A stretch of DNA of 64,000 nt from Calliphora vicina (Eukaryota > Arthropoda > Insecta > Diptera > Calliphoridae), in contig NC_088781.1 of NCBI RefSeq assembly GCF_958450345.1, positions 72,117,240 through 72,181,239 on the forward strand, given 5' to 3'. The notes below the pieces were generated by a model. The model was not told the DNA's origin. It saw only the letters and a list, made by a program, of their open reading frames with translations, and did no database searches. How positions within the stretch are numbered: the stretch's first letter is position 1; each line of letters begins with the position of its first letter. Of this stretch, positions 34,016 to 45,600 are shown piece after piece. The position numbers were made by a program, and so were the translations under genes.

Positions 34016-34265
34016 CTTGCTTAAAACTCGTTTGCCACGGAAGTCATCTTCTTCAATTAGCCAGTTGTCAACTTTGGATTCAACAGAAATTGTGTCGTCA
34101 TCGACGCCAAACTATAGAATAAGATTAAGATTTGTTAAATTATTTTTGCAAAAATCTGTATTATTAAATTCTTACCTGAATTTTGTCCACTTAAAAGCTT
34201 CTTCCTAAATTCGATTCGAAGACCAAGAGGAGGTATTGCTTCCTTAATGTTTTCACCATTGCAAG
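34016..34265 (-). pseudogene. Two exons of a SAMD3-like accessory gene (copy A)
   Basis: On the reverse strand a predicted exon 34265-34176 follows an AACAG acceptor and ends at CAG|GTAAG. It encodes the second half of a SAM-like domain (IPPLGLRIEFRKKL). After a 64-nt intron ending CTATAG, exon 34111-34016 is open for 32 codons and ends AAG|GTAAT. The phases of the two exons do not fit: joined directly they give a stop, so either a small indel has occurred or an exon is lost. The first half of the SAM-like domain is not visible upstream. The family call rests on resemblance to the intact gene at 48.7-50.5 kb. Confidence 0.5.
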
Positions 34266-34628
34266 CTGTTGTATGTTACCTGAGAAGCTAAAAATGTACA
34301 AACAAATGATATAATATGAATATTATTTATAAATTCATTTATAATATTAACTACCTATACGATATTAAAGATTTACCCCCATATTCATAAACAATTTTCA
34401 AAGGTTTATAAAACAATAATTCCACACAAAATTCGTTTTATAAAACTTTGATAAATTTAAAAATTATTTATTAATATGAGAATAAATCATTAATATCGTA
34501 CAGTTATTTTTATATTTTTTCTAAGTGACTGTACTTGTATTTTAGCAATAAGAAACATATTTTTCATTTGTGGTACAAAAATACCATCAGTTCATGGACA
34601 AAACGCAGTTATTTATACTAATACACAC

Positions 34629-35768
34629 ACCCAGTCGGACTTTGAGTTAACTTAAAACTAACTAATGGCCAATCAGAAATGAGTCACAGGTGACTAAAAA
34701 ACTAGCTCATTTCCCTTGTAAATCCCTATTCAGTTTTTCCATGTAGTGTCATCACAGCGAGTCAGTACTCACTCACTATGCATAAGATTCAGCTAACCAC
34801 AAGCTAACTCATTATGAGTTAGCTTGTGGCACATAAAGTATGATTGCACTATAAGTTAGCTATGAACTGACTAATTAATGATTAGGTTTTACAAGTTAAC
34901 TTATAGTTAATTTAAATAAGTCATTCTACATAAGTTTCAGCTAACCACAAGCTAACTCACAATGAGTTAGCTTGTGGTAAGCTGAAATTTTTTTTATCAT
35001 TGTTTTATTTTATATTTTAATATTAATTTGGTTGGTTTTCATTTTTTTGCTGAATATATAGAAAAATCTAAGTACCCAGAAATTTTAGTTGAAATCGGTC
35101 AACCCGTTTCCGCAGTTAGTGTTAACATCAAAGTGTACACTTCTTTTTATATATTACTTTCGAGTGACTACGTTAATTTTCTACTTATCGTATAATTTAA
35201 TAGATGCAGTTCGAGATAATGTAGAAGAAACCAGACAAAGTAATTAGAAATGTGCTGAAATTAATAAAAAGCGACATTTTTAAACCGTTTGCGTATGTGG
35301 TCCTCCTCAAATTTCTAGACAAACTGATTAAAAATATAAACAAAACAAATATATACAGTTTTAACTGTCATGATCATGAAGAAAAAAAATATAGAACTTA
35401 TTTTTTCTTATTTGCTTTTTACTCTCTTTAATGCTTGTCTATTTCTGCATCAGCTTTGAGTGAGTCAGAAGTTAGCTTAATACTTATCGAGATGAAGTCA
35501 GTTGTTATAATAAAATAGCTCATCTATGCAGAATTTTGCAGTTATGTTGCTATTTAATCTCGCTACTCTCTTTAATGTTTGTTGATTTCTGCATCAGCTT
35601 TGAGGGAGTCAAAAGTTAGTTGAATACTTATCGAGAAGAAGTCAGATGTTTTAAAAAACAAATAGCTCATCTCTGCATCAATATTGAGTTACTTCAGAAG
35701 TTAGTTGTAAATGAGTTAGCAATAAGTCAACTTGATTTTGAGTCAGCTCATAAAAGTCCGACAGGGTA
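34629..35768. mobile_element. Palindrome-rich inverted-repeat element
   Basis: The left end is ACCCAGTCGGACTTT at 34629 and an inverted near-copy, AAAGTCCGACAGGGT, ends at 35767, giving a 1.14-kb element. It contains two copies of a ~33-nt hairpin (34797-34829 and 34945-34977; half-site CCACAAGCTAACTCA) 148 bp apart and an internal duplication of period 154 bp (35421 and 35575). GAGTTAGC/GCTAACTC motifs recur throughout. No protein is encoded. Its left ~485 bp are repeated in inverted orientation at 40283-40778. Confidence 0.72.
35420..35740. repeat. 154-bp tandem duplication
   Basis: ACTCTCTTTAATG at 35421 recurs at 35575, and similarity continues through GCATCAGCTTTGAG and ACTTATCGAGA for most of the unit. 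Moderately diverged. Confidence 0.75.
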
Positions 35769-36066
35769 GTTATTATTCAGTTCTAGTTCAGTTCGGACGT
35801 GTTTATTTTTACTCCGAGTTAACTCGTTATTTTAATGTATCTATCGGAAAATAAATATAAATATCACCTGTTTATTATTTACGCGAAAGGACGCTTTTTT
35901 TTTTTAATAATATTATTTAATAAAAAAATCAAAACAACAACTAAAAGACAAATAAGTAATAAAAAAATTCTTTATATTTTTTTTTTCTTTTTTTGAACCT
36001 TTTTTGTGCATTGACTATTAAATAAAGATCAAGAGTGTTAACGAAAGTAATTACAAATACTCTTAA

Positions 36067-37371
36067 ATGAGTCTCTTCAACGAAAACAGTGAGCGAAGGT
36101 TAAGTGTAAACGGCAGAAATGCATACTTGTTTTTAACAGCCAAACCTGTTAACCGCGCTCGTTCTTGTTCCCCCGCATTGACAACAACTAATGATTGTCA
36201 AACAAAAGAAAATTCAACTCAATCAGAAAATAAAAATATTTTATCTATGCCTGAAAGTATGCTAGCTATATCAGCTTCAGATACGAAATCCACCACACTA
36301 ACTACAAATAAAATTAACCCATTAAGCGGCGCTGTACCCAAGTCCTCAAAAGCGGCACCCTTGGCCAAATTATATAAGGATAGTGAACCTCATAGACTAA
36401 ACAATGAAAATCGTTTTTCTATTCTGGAATGTGAAACTAATGAACCAGTAAATAAAATCCATTCTACAAAACCACCCCCCATTTACTTGAGAGAAAATAA
36501 TTCGAATCCACTGGTTCAGAGCCTGATCTCATTAATAGGAGAGAACTCTTTTTACGTAATCCCAATCAAGAAAGGCACGATTCATGAAACTAAAATACAG
36601 GTCAATAGTGAAAACGATTATAGAAAGGTTGTAACATATTTTGAAACTCAAAAGAAAAGTTTTTACACTTATCAGCTGAAAGGAAGCAAGGGTCTACAAG
36701 TTGTAATAAAGGGTATTGACTGTAATGTTGAACCACTCGAAATAAAGAAAAGCTTAGAAGATAAAGGCTATAAGACAAAAAATGTGATAAATATTAGAAA
36801 TCGCGAAAAAATACCCCAACCACTCTTCCGTGTTGAATTTGAACCCGGTGACATAAACCTGAAAAAAAATGAAACACATCCCATATATAACTTGAAGTAC
36901 TTATTGCATCGTAAAATTACGGTAGAAGAACCACACAAACGATTTGGCCCCGTTCAATGTATGAATTGCCAAGAATATGGACACACCAAGGCATATTGCA
37001 AATTGCCACCAGTATGTGTCATTTGCGGGGAGTTGCATAACACGTCCCAATGTAACAAATCTAAAGATGATCCTAAAATAAAAAAATGCAGCAATTGCGG
37101 AGGTAACCACACAGCAAACTACAGGGGTTGTCCTGTCTACTCAATTGTTAAAAAATCACAAAGCCAGAAACCAAAGATTTTCCCCGCTCAGCCATTAAAT
37201 AACATCAATTTGAACTGCCCCCCGTTGCAACAGACATACGACAACAAAGTAACATATGCAAATGTACTTAGAAACAACCAAACTCAGCCGCAAGTCCGTC
37301 AACCCCTAAACGAAAATATGAACCCAGAATTAAGAGAGCAAACGCCAATTTTCAATTTTACCCGACTATAA
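36067..37371 (+). CDS. LINE ORF1 (Gag-like, nucleic-acid binding)
   Basis: Open for 434 codons. A polar, Ser/Thr/Asn-rich N-terminal half leads to a region resembling the PRE_C2HC domain of Jockey-group ORF1 proteins. Three zinc knuckles follow near residues 297-355: CMNCQEYGHTKAYC, CVICGELHNTSQC and CSNCGGNHTANYRGC. The protein would coat LINE RNA. The frame ends at TAA (37369-37371), but the homologous copy at 56.3 kb has GAA there and continues 42 codons to a TGA; in this copy those codons are also open up to 37491. So this ORF1 carries a single late nonsense change. In the ancestral form the ORF1 TGA overlaps the ORF2 ATG as ATGA (37488-37491). Confidence 0.85.
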   Translation: MSLFNENSERRLSVNGRNAYLFLTAKPVNRARSCSPALTTTNDCQTKENSTQSENKNILSMPESMLAISASDTKSTTLTTNKINPLSGAVPKSSKAAPLAKLYKDSEPHRLNNENRFSILECETNEPVNKIHSTKPPPIYLRENNSNPLVQSLISLIGENSFYVIPIKKGTIHETKIQVNSENDYRKVVTYFETQKKSFYTYQLKGSKGLQVVIKGIDCNVEPLEIKKSLEDKGYKTKNVINIRNREKIPQPLFRVEFEPGDINLKKNETHPIYNLKYLLHRKITVEEPHKRFGPVQCMNCQEYGHTKAYCKLPPVCVICGELHNTSQCNKSKDDPKIKKCSNCGGNHTANYRGCPVYSIVKKSQSQKPKIFPAQPLNNINLNCPPLQQTYDNKVTYANVLRNNQTQPQVRQPLNENMNPELREQTPIFNFTRL

Positions 37372-37487
37372 TCTACAATAGAAACTCTTGTGCAATCGGT
37401 AAATAACTTTACAAACTCAATGAGTAACATGATGCAAGAAATGCTTAAGATGCAATCAATGTTATTGCAGGCTGTGCTTAACAGACC

Positions 37488-40021
37488 ATGAACTGCCTAA
37501 GAATATGTTTTTGGAATGCAAACGGCATACGCCAACACAAAAACGAACTCGAATATTTTTTAAGAAACCAACAAATTGATGTAATGTTGGTTTCTGAAAC
37601 TCATTTGACGTCCAGAAGTTCCTTTCGAATAAATGGATATGTAATATATGACACCAAAGATCCCAGAGGTAGAGCATGCGGAGGCTCGGCAATTTTAATA
37701 AAAGCTCGAATAAAACACTACTTAATGTGTGATTTTTGCGAAGATTATCTTCAAGCTACTACAATCTGTCTTGAAGATTTTCATCGAAACTTAGTGATCT
37801 CATCGATATACTCACCCCCAAGATTCTCAATTACAGAAAGTCAATATAATAGATTTTTTAAATCACTAGGCCCCCGTTTCCTGGCTGCTGGCGATTATAA
37901 TGCTAAGCACACTTTCTGGGGATCACGACTGATTACCCCTAAAGGTCGTGTTTTGTTCGATACAATTTCTAAAATGGATTTGAATGTGCTTTCGAGCGGC
38001 CAACCTACTTACTGGCCTACTGACCCACGAAAAATACCTGATGTTATAGATTTTAGCGTGATGAAAAATATCCCTAGAGAAATGAATCCTCGCTGGAACT
38101 ATCTTCAGATCACTCACCCACTATTGTTACTTTATTGAGCCCCCTAGAAATTGTATCCCCGACTGAGAATAAATTGGCTCTAATATAAAAAATACCTGAG
38201 TACACATTGCTCGGAAAACATACCGCTAAGAACACCAGAAAACATCGATCACTCTCTTATCAATTTCGATAAAAATTTCAAACTGGCTGCTCAACATGCT
38301 ACCCAAACCCCCGGACAAATCAGATATAATAGAATTAATTCTGCAGATGTCGAACGGCTCTTAAATGAAAAAAGAAGATTTCGAAGAGAGTGGCAATTGC
38401 ACAGATCCCCCCAACTAAAATCGAAGCTTTAAGATTGTATAAAAAGACTTAAAAAGCTCTTGGAATTTCGAAAAATGGAATCATTGAATAAATATTTAGA
38501 AAGCCTGGACGCAACCCCGCAATCGGATTACTCATTATGGCGAGCAACAAAAAATCTTAAAAGACCCGTTATATGTAAGTACCCCTTGCGAAATTCAAGT
38601 GGTGGTTGGGCAAGAAATGATACTGAAAAAGGGAATCTGTTTGTTAATCATTTAAAAAAAGTATTTACACCGAACACATCAAACGAAGCAATTGAGTTGC
38701 CACCTGTTGCACCCTATTTTGCAGCAGCCGTACCCCTACGTTTTGAGATTCGAGAGATCGAAAATGCTATTGCTGATTTAAACCCCAAGAAAGCGCCTGG
38801 TATGGATAAGATCAGCAACAAGATGCTTATGGAGCTACCCCGGATAGCAATAAAAATAATTCTTTTTATTTTTAATGCTATACTACGACTTGAATATTAT
38901 CCTCCAGAATGGAAGGTTTCACTGGTTACCATGATACCCAAGCCGGGAAAAGATCACACAAAAGTAGAATCATACAGACCCATCAGCCTATTGTCTAATA
39001 TATCAAAGCTTTTTGAGAAGATACTTATGAACAAGTTGTACCCGATGTTAACTGAAAATAATTGTATTCCGAATCATCAATTTGGATTTAGAAGAAAACA
39101 CAGTACTATCGAACAAACCCATAGACTTGTAAATATGGTGAGAAAAGCGTTTGAAGAAAAGAAATACTGTTCTGCACTCTTCATCGACATCTCTCAAGCG
39201 TTTGATAAGGTATGGCATGCTGGATTAATATACAAATTGAGTCAAAATTTACCGGCAAACACACATAAGCTGTTGGAAAGCTATTTAACTGGTCGAACTT
39301 TTAAGGTTAAAGAGGGAAACTTTTTAAGTACTGCACAACCCATTGAAGCTGGAGTCCCCCAAGGCAGTATCCTGGGACCTTTTTTATATTTGATGTATTC
39401 GTCTGATATGCCAACTAACAATCGCACTCATACATCAACATTTGCTGATGATACTGCTATTCTAAGCATTCATGAAAACCCTCAAGAAGCGTCTCGTCAC
39501 TTACAAAACCACATATTTAAATTAGAAAAATGGTTAAAACAATGGAAAATTAAAGTCAACGAGCAAAAATGTACACACATTACATTTACATTGCGTAGAG
39601 AATCATGCCCCCCTATTCATATCAATAACCAAACAATAATTCAACAATCGGAAGTGAAATACCTCGGAATACATCTCGATCGTCGCCTTACATGGAAAAG
39701 TCATATAGATGCAAAGTTGACTCAAATGAAATTGAAATCAATTCAAATTAATTGGCTTATTGGCAGAAACTTAGTTTAGATTGTAAACTTCTACTTTATA
39801 ACATGATCATAAAACCGATATGGTGTTATGGCATACAGTTATGGGGCACGGCCTCAGCGTCAAATGTAGAAAAGATCCAAAGACGCCAAAACAAGTTTCT
39901 AAGAATGATCACAGTTGCCCCCTGGTATATCAAAAACGCGAATATACACAAAGATCTAAATGTGCCCATTGTAAAAACTGAAATCTCGAAAAACGTACAA
40001 AAATATTTAAAAAAAACTTGA
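37488..40021 (+). pseudogene. LINE ORF2: endonuclease and reverse transcriptase
   Basis: Frame 37488-38138 is the apurinic-type endonuclease (FWNANGI, SETHLT, GDYNAKH, YWPTDPRKIPDVIDF). A 10-bp deletion at about 38085, shown by comparison with the copy at 57.06 kb, shifts the frame, and a stop follows. Frame 38460-39779 is the reverse transcriptase (KAPGMDKISNKMLMELP, YRPISLLSNISKLFEK, FIDISQAFDKVWH, GVPQGSILGP, FADDTAIL). A 7-bp deletion at about 39770 moves the C-terminal part to 39752-40021 (WCYGIQLWGTAS). No RNase H is present, as in the Jockey clade. The enzyme would nick target DNA and prime reverse transcription; this copy is dead. Confidence 0.9.
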
Positions 40022-40282
40022 AGTTCACCCAAACCCGCTGGCCCGCAACATATTACATAACCGTGGCCACACTAGATTAAGAAGGAGGGACACAGCAGAC
40101 CTAATCTAGAAGGAAGAATGGCAATTTAACCAAAACAACCATGAACACAAAATTTTTTCGTCCGGCACTGGCTGGACTAATTAAATAATAATATTAGATA
40201 TAAGATTTGAACCACTTATTGTTAGTTCATTAAATAATAAAGATACAATAAATAAATGATGAAAAAAAAAAAAAAAAAAAAA

Positions 40283-40778
40283 ACACTAACTGCGGAAACG
40301 GGTTGACCGATTTCAACCAAAATTTCTGGGTACTTAGATTTTTCTATATATTCAGTAAAAAAAATTAAAACCAACCAAATTAATATTAAAATATAAAATA
40401 AAACAATGATAAAAAAAATTTCAGCTAACCACAAGCTAGCTCATTGTGAGTTAGCTTGTGGTTAGCTGAAACTTATGTAGAATGACTTATTTAAATTAAC
40501 TATAAGTTAACTTGTAAAACCTAATCATTAATTAGTCAGTTCATAGCTAACTTATAGTGCAATCGTACTTTATGTGCCACAAGCTAACTCATAATGAGTT
40601 AGCTTGTGGTTAGCTGAATCTTATGCATAGTGAGTGAGTACTGACTCGCTGTGATGACACTACATGTAAAAACTGAATAGGGATTTACAAGGGAAATGAG
40701 CTAGTTTTTTAGTCACCTGTGACTCATTTCTGATTGACCATTAGTTATTTTTAAGTTAACTCAAAGTCCGACTGGGTA
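40283..40778. repeat. Inverted copy of the palindromic element's left arm
   Basis: This is the reverse complement of 34629-35113 with few differences, ending AAAGTCCGACTGGGT at 40777. It carries two hairpins: 40422-40468 is a 47-nt palindrome (half-site CAGCTAACCACAAGCTA) and 40577-40609 a 33-nt one. Together with the left arm it forms a ~490-bp inverted repeat that encloses the LINE. Confidence 0.85.
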
Positions 40779-40978
40779 AGAACAAAAAGCTTGTATTATT
40801 TGTTTACAAGTGCAAATTTTGTTGTTTGCGTCTTAAAAAACCTGTTTCTAAACGATATGCGCAACTACATATGTATGTATGTGTGTATTAGTACAAATGA
40901 AAAAATATTTCTTATTGAAAAAATTTGTACGTTGTACCGTTATTTTGTTTTTAAAGAATTTGTTGCAAATTCAACAGT

Positions 40979-41077
40979 CTATTTATAAAACATAATATAG
41001 TAAGCCAAAAGAAAACATGTAAAAAGAATCATATCCAAAGTTTTCGATTGACTTGCTGTATTATGTTTTATAAATAG
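40979..41077. repeat. 26-bp inverted repeat with 47-nt loop
   Basis: The arms 40979-41004 and 41052-41077 match at 24 of 26 positions (CTATTTATAAAACATAATAt). It lies in the first intron of copy A's gene. Small hairpin or footprint; function unknown. Confidence 0.7.
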
Positions 41078-41131
41078 AATAACTGTATTATTTAAAAATA
41101 AATCACAATAATAAATAAATTATAGACTTAC

Positions 41132-41214
41132 CTTTTAAATACCCATAAAAACTGGGCTGATGAAACTCCTGGAGAAGCTGGAGCAGGAGGGTGTCTTCCT
41201 TCTGCCTCACTCAT
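41132..41214 (-). CDS. Predicted first coding exon of copy A's gene
   Basis: On the reverse strand an ATG at 41214 opens 27 codons plus two bases (MSEAEGRHPPAPASPGVSSA…), ending at AAAAG|GTAAGT, a strong donor. It is rich in Pro, Ala and Ser. The next exons visible on this strand are 6.9 kb away (34265-34016), beyond the nested LINE and palindromic element. Whether they belong to one transcript is not shown. It lies 465 bp inside the CACAGAAA end of copy A, a plausible place for a transposon gene's first exon. Confidence 0.4.
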
Positions 41215-41888
41215 ATTTTTTTCACACAACACAAAAAAACACAAAAGACCGAAAACAATACAGAACAACACGGAACACGGAACGCACAACACAGACTGAT
41301 GAAATTGCTTTCACCGACAGCGCGAGTAGAAAATTACTTTAAGAACAGCTCAGAGAGTAAATTTTATACCGCTCTTTTTCTATTATGGATCAATATAAGA
41401 ATTTTTTTTCTTATTTCAAGTTATCTTACTCTTAATTTGAAGTTTAAGAATTAACTACTTGATTTAACTTCTCACTTCTACTTAAAACAAGATTTTCTTG
41501 CTTAATTCAAGAATTTCGTTCTTGTTTTAAGAAAATTTCCGCTTGATTTTTGTAATCAATCCCGTTTATACTTATTCTAAGTACAAATGAGTATGAATCG
41601 TACTTAAATTTTTAAGTACAATTCTGGCTAAATTTGAGTAAAATAAACTTAAATTTAGAAGTGCTTTTTTCTTTCTGTGTATATTTTTTAAAATTTAGTT
41701 TTTCTTACACCAATTTCAAATGTGACTTGTTTTGACAGTTCTTGTGAGAAACTTTTCGCAAAATATTGTTATAGAAACACTTTTTCTCACATACTTCCAA
41801 TAATTGCTGGAAAATTATTTAAATGACAGATGATTCTCGCAAACTTAAGATACAGAAATACTTGCACAGAAAAAAATAGACAGACTTT

Positions 41889-42070
41889 TTTTCAATAAAC
41901 ACTGTTGTTAATAAAAATGATAAAATTCAATAACAATGCTCGTTAACTTAATAAATTTTTTATCAATACTGCAAATTTTAAAATATCAGTCAATAAAAAG
42001 CAGTTGATAAACAAATTATTGAATTTTCTTATATAATCAATAAACGATGTTGTAAAATCAAGTAATTTGT
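41889..42070. repeat. Left subterminal motif region of copy B
   Basis: TTCAATAA, AATTCAATAA, AGTCAATAAA, TTGATAAA and TTATTGAATT variants recur about every 20-40 bp in both orientations. The same motif family fills the right subterminal zone. Confidence 0.6.
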
Positions 42071-42692
42071 CGTATTTTTTGAATTTTGACGGTTATTTCG
42101 TGTTTTTTCATTTTTTTTTTAGCTTTTTCAGTAAAAAATTTACGTTAGTAACAACAAGAACATAGAAATAAGAATGTCTGCATTTTTTTCTCATCAAAGA
42201 AGAAAAATAACGGTTAACATTTTTTGTTATTCTTCTCTTTTTTGCAAAACAACAAAAAAAAAAACAGGTGTTTAGAGCATGAATAAACAAAACGATGTAC
42301 ATAGTTTCTTTTATTTTAGTTTACTTATGATTAGTTGATGTTTGATCTTCTTGAGTGAAAGTGTTTTATATTGTGCGTGTGAAAAAAAGTTAAATATTAA
42401 AATTTAAATTAAAGTAAATAGTAATACAACTATATAATTACACATAATTACAACTATATAATTATACATATAAATTGCCCAAAATGGTGAGTATCAGTTG
42501 TTTTATGTGCAGTGACGTGTTTGATTACCCAGAGAATTTTTTAACACATTTAAAATTACATTATACTCCTCCTGGTACAGTGTACATTTGTGATGTTAAA
42601 AGTTGTTATCAAAGATTTAATGTAAAATATAATTTTAAAATGCACATTTTAAAACATTTTAAAAAAAGTAAAAGTGAAGAGATTCATGTAAG

Positions 42693-45600
42693 GTTAGGTT
42701 AGGTTATGAAGGCAGCTAGTTATCAGCCAGCTCACTTGGGTCCATGAAATTGGTCCCTTTGTGTTACCCTAAAGATCATGCTCAGAACCTCAAGAGATTC
42801 TTCACATGTCAGACCTGGGTTCAATGCCGAACCAACCTGACGCACGAATGAACGAATCCATCCTCCTGATATCAAGAGTAGATAGATCCGCTAGGCCGTG
42901 CAAAAATGGACTACCTATTGTCGCAGTCCGCACCCCTGCTAAGGCAGGGCAAAGACAGAGGAGATGTTCAATCGTCTCATTCTCGTCTTCATCATCGCAA
43001 CTTCTACAGAAGTCATTATATGGAGTATTCATTCTCCTAGCATGCTCACCTATCAAGCAATGCCCCGTGAGCACTGACATCAGAGCTCGAAGCCTAGCCC
43101 GAGGTAGCCCCGTGAGGGACATTGACCTACGATGGTCATAAACGGGCCAGGTGAGTCTCGATATCGTGCAGTTTGTCGAGTTAGACCATCTGAGTTGAGC
43201 AGACTCAAATAATTTACGCTGTATGATTGACTTACAGCAAGACAGCGGTGAACCGACCAGGTTATCGATCTCGTCAATTTGTAGGCGAGAGCCTCTTTTG
43301 GCCAGTTCATCCGCAATAGCATTGCCAGGTACACCAGAGTGACCAGGCACCCAGAATAACTCCAGGTTAGAATGTCTCGCCATCTCATTAAGAGATACCC
43401 GGCATTCATGTACCAATCTGGATGTCGAGTAGACGCCAGATAGGGATTTGATAGCAGGCTTACTGTCGGTACAGATTCGGATATTCACACCAAATAGCCT
43501 ATAGTACTTCATCCAGTGTACCGCCCTTTTGATCGCTGAAATCTCAGCTTGGATTACACTACATTGATCATGTAGCCTGAAACACACCCTCTTCTGAAGA
43601 TGGGGAATATAGAAGCCTCCACCCACCCCATCCGCAGACTTAGAGCCATCTGTGTATATGACAAACGTGTCCATGGAAGAATTAGACCCACCCGTCAATG
43701 ACACAGAGAAGCGTCTGTCAATAAAGGGTAAGGGAGTGCAGTAGTCAATATTAGCAGGTATATAAGATATACCGCCCAAAATAGACGCATGGCCAGTACA
43801 ACTAGACCTCCATGCTCCAACAGTACTTAACCTAACCGCCGAATTTATGGCCAATTGTTTTGCCATCAGATCAGCCGGTAGCCAGTGCATCATTACAAAC
43901 AGAGCACGAGACGGAGTACTGCGCAGCGCACCCGTGATCATTAGTGCGGATATTCGCAGGATTCTCTCAATTATCCCACAGTAGGTGGATTTACTTAGAG
44001 CCTTCCACCAAACTAGTGCTCCATACATTAGTATGGGCTTGACCACCATATCGAAAAGCCATTTCGCATTCCTAGGGCTTATTCCCCAGGTACTCCCAAT
44101 GGCCCTTCTGCAGGCATAGATAGCGACAGCCGCCTTGGACGCTCTCGCATGAATATTAAGGCTCCAGGACAGCTTAGAGTCTAGTATAATTCCCAGATAC
44201 TTAGCACTATCCGAGAGTTTAAGTTCCACACCGTTAAGGCGCGGTAATGGGAACGGAGGGATTTTGTACCTTCTGGAGAACAGCACAAGCTCCGTTTTCC
44301 CAGGGTTCACACCTAGTCCACTTGCAGTGCTCCACTGGCTGAGTGTACTGAGTGAAGTTTGCAGGCATTGTGATAATGTGTCCAAGTGTTTTCCAGAAAC
44401 AGCTACGGCAACATCATCAGCATATGCAACAGTTTTGCACATCATGGAATCCAATTTCATGAGTAACATATTGATGGCAAGATTCCACAAGAGTGGAGAT
44501 AAAACCCCCCCCTGTGGAGTGCCCCGATTCGCTAATCTAAAAATAGTAGCAGTTCCCATAGAAGAGATAATGACTCTATTAGTCAGAAGTCTACCTATGA
44601 AGCAGATAATAGATTGATCTATATCCAGACCACCTAGAGCCGAAAGGATCGTCTCTGGCGTCACATTGTTAAAGGCCCCCTCAATATCCAAGAAGGCCAC
44701 CAATGCATATTCCTTATGCTCGAGTGATTTTTCTACGAATCCCACAAGCGAATGTAAAGCAGTCTCAACAGATCTACCTTTCATATAGGCATGTTGAGAC
44801 ATGGATAGTCGGTTCGGGTTAATCGATGAACGAAGGTGTAGATCGATCAACCTTTCCATAGTTTTCAAGAGGAAGGACGATAGGCTAATAGGCCTAAAGT
44901 CTTTGGGTCTAGTATGAGATGCCTTCCCTCCCTTGGGAATGAAGGCCACCGTACATCTGGTCCACGACTCCGGAATATATGACCAAGCCAAGCAGGCCGA
45001 GTATATACGAGTCAACCAGGGAATAATTAAATCCTCATTCCGTTGCAGATCCGCCGGAATGATGCCATCAGGACCCGGAGATTTATATGGGTCAAAGCTA
45101 CGCAGGGCCCATTTTAGTCTCTCCTCATTTATGAGAATTGTGACTTCAAAAGGCCCAGTATAAGATATCGCAGTGTTACCCTCAGATAGGGGAACACTGC
45201 CAGGGAAATGAGCGTCCATCAAAACCTCTAGGGTTTCCTTTCCGCTAGTAGTCCAGCTGTCGCTCGATTTCTGAATATAACTCGGGACAGCGGTCGAAGA
45301 TGACAAGATCCTGCGCAAGCGACTCGTCTCAGAGGAACCTTCCACGCCGCTACAGAAGGACCTCCAGGATTTGCGCTTCGCGTTCCTAACCAGGTTCTTG
45401 AATTTATTCACAGAGGACTTGTAAACATACCAGTTGCCCAGTCTCTTGGCCTCATTGAAAAGTTTGCGACACTCTCTACGAGTGTTCGCTATCTCGGAAG
45501 TCCACCAAGGTGGTTTTTTCCTACCTCTGCAGATACTAGGTCTGCATGAATCTGATATCGCTCTATCAAACGCATTAGTCAAATTGTTGACCGCAATTTC

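Larger units (their letters stand above)
35779..40282 (+). mobile_element. Jockey-like LINE, near full length
   Basis: A 5' leader (from about 35779, GTTCAGTTCGGACGTG) precedes ORF1 and ORF2, and the element ends in AATAAATGATG plus a 23-base poly-A tail (40260-40282). It sits between the palindromic element and an inverted copy of that element's left arm; I found no matching target duplication, so some rearrangement accompanied or followed insertion. Two more copies lie at 56157-59168 and 60953-62774. Confidence 0.87.
33405..41679 (-). mobile_element. Large intron-bearing DNA transposon, copy A (remnant)
   Basis: The right end closes with CTTTCTGTG at 41679, so read inward it starts CACAGAAAGAAAA, like the neighbouring element at 41865. 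Both ends are rich in recurring AAGTAC and TCAAG motifs (33430-33560; 41400-41670), as in subterminal repeats of CACTA-like elements. A start exon (41132-41214) and SAM-like exons (34016-34265) lie on the reverse strand. The left terminus is not seen and may lie beyond the solo LTR or in the gap. A palindromic element and a Jockey LINE have inserted between the exons. Class assignment is inference. Confidence 0.5.

Noticed and set aside
34629..34977. Hairpins as intrinsic bacterial terminators or tRNA-like structures
   Set aside because: Eukaryotic context, no U-tract logic or tRNA fold; they are repeated parts of a mobile element.
41160..41342. Forward frame starting MKLLEKLEQEG
   Set aside because: It overlaps the better supported reverse-strand start exon with a strong splice donor; low-complexity Thr/Gln-rich remainder has no family features.
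42693..42710. Telomere or interstitial telomeric array
   Set aside because: Only about three GGTTA units, exactly at the LINE 3' end and bounded by its target duplication.
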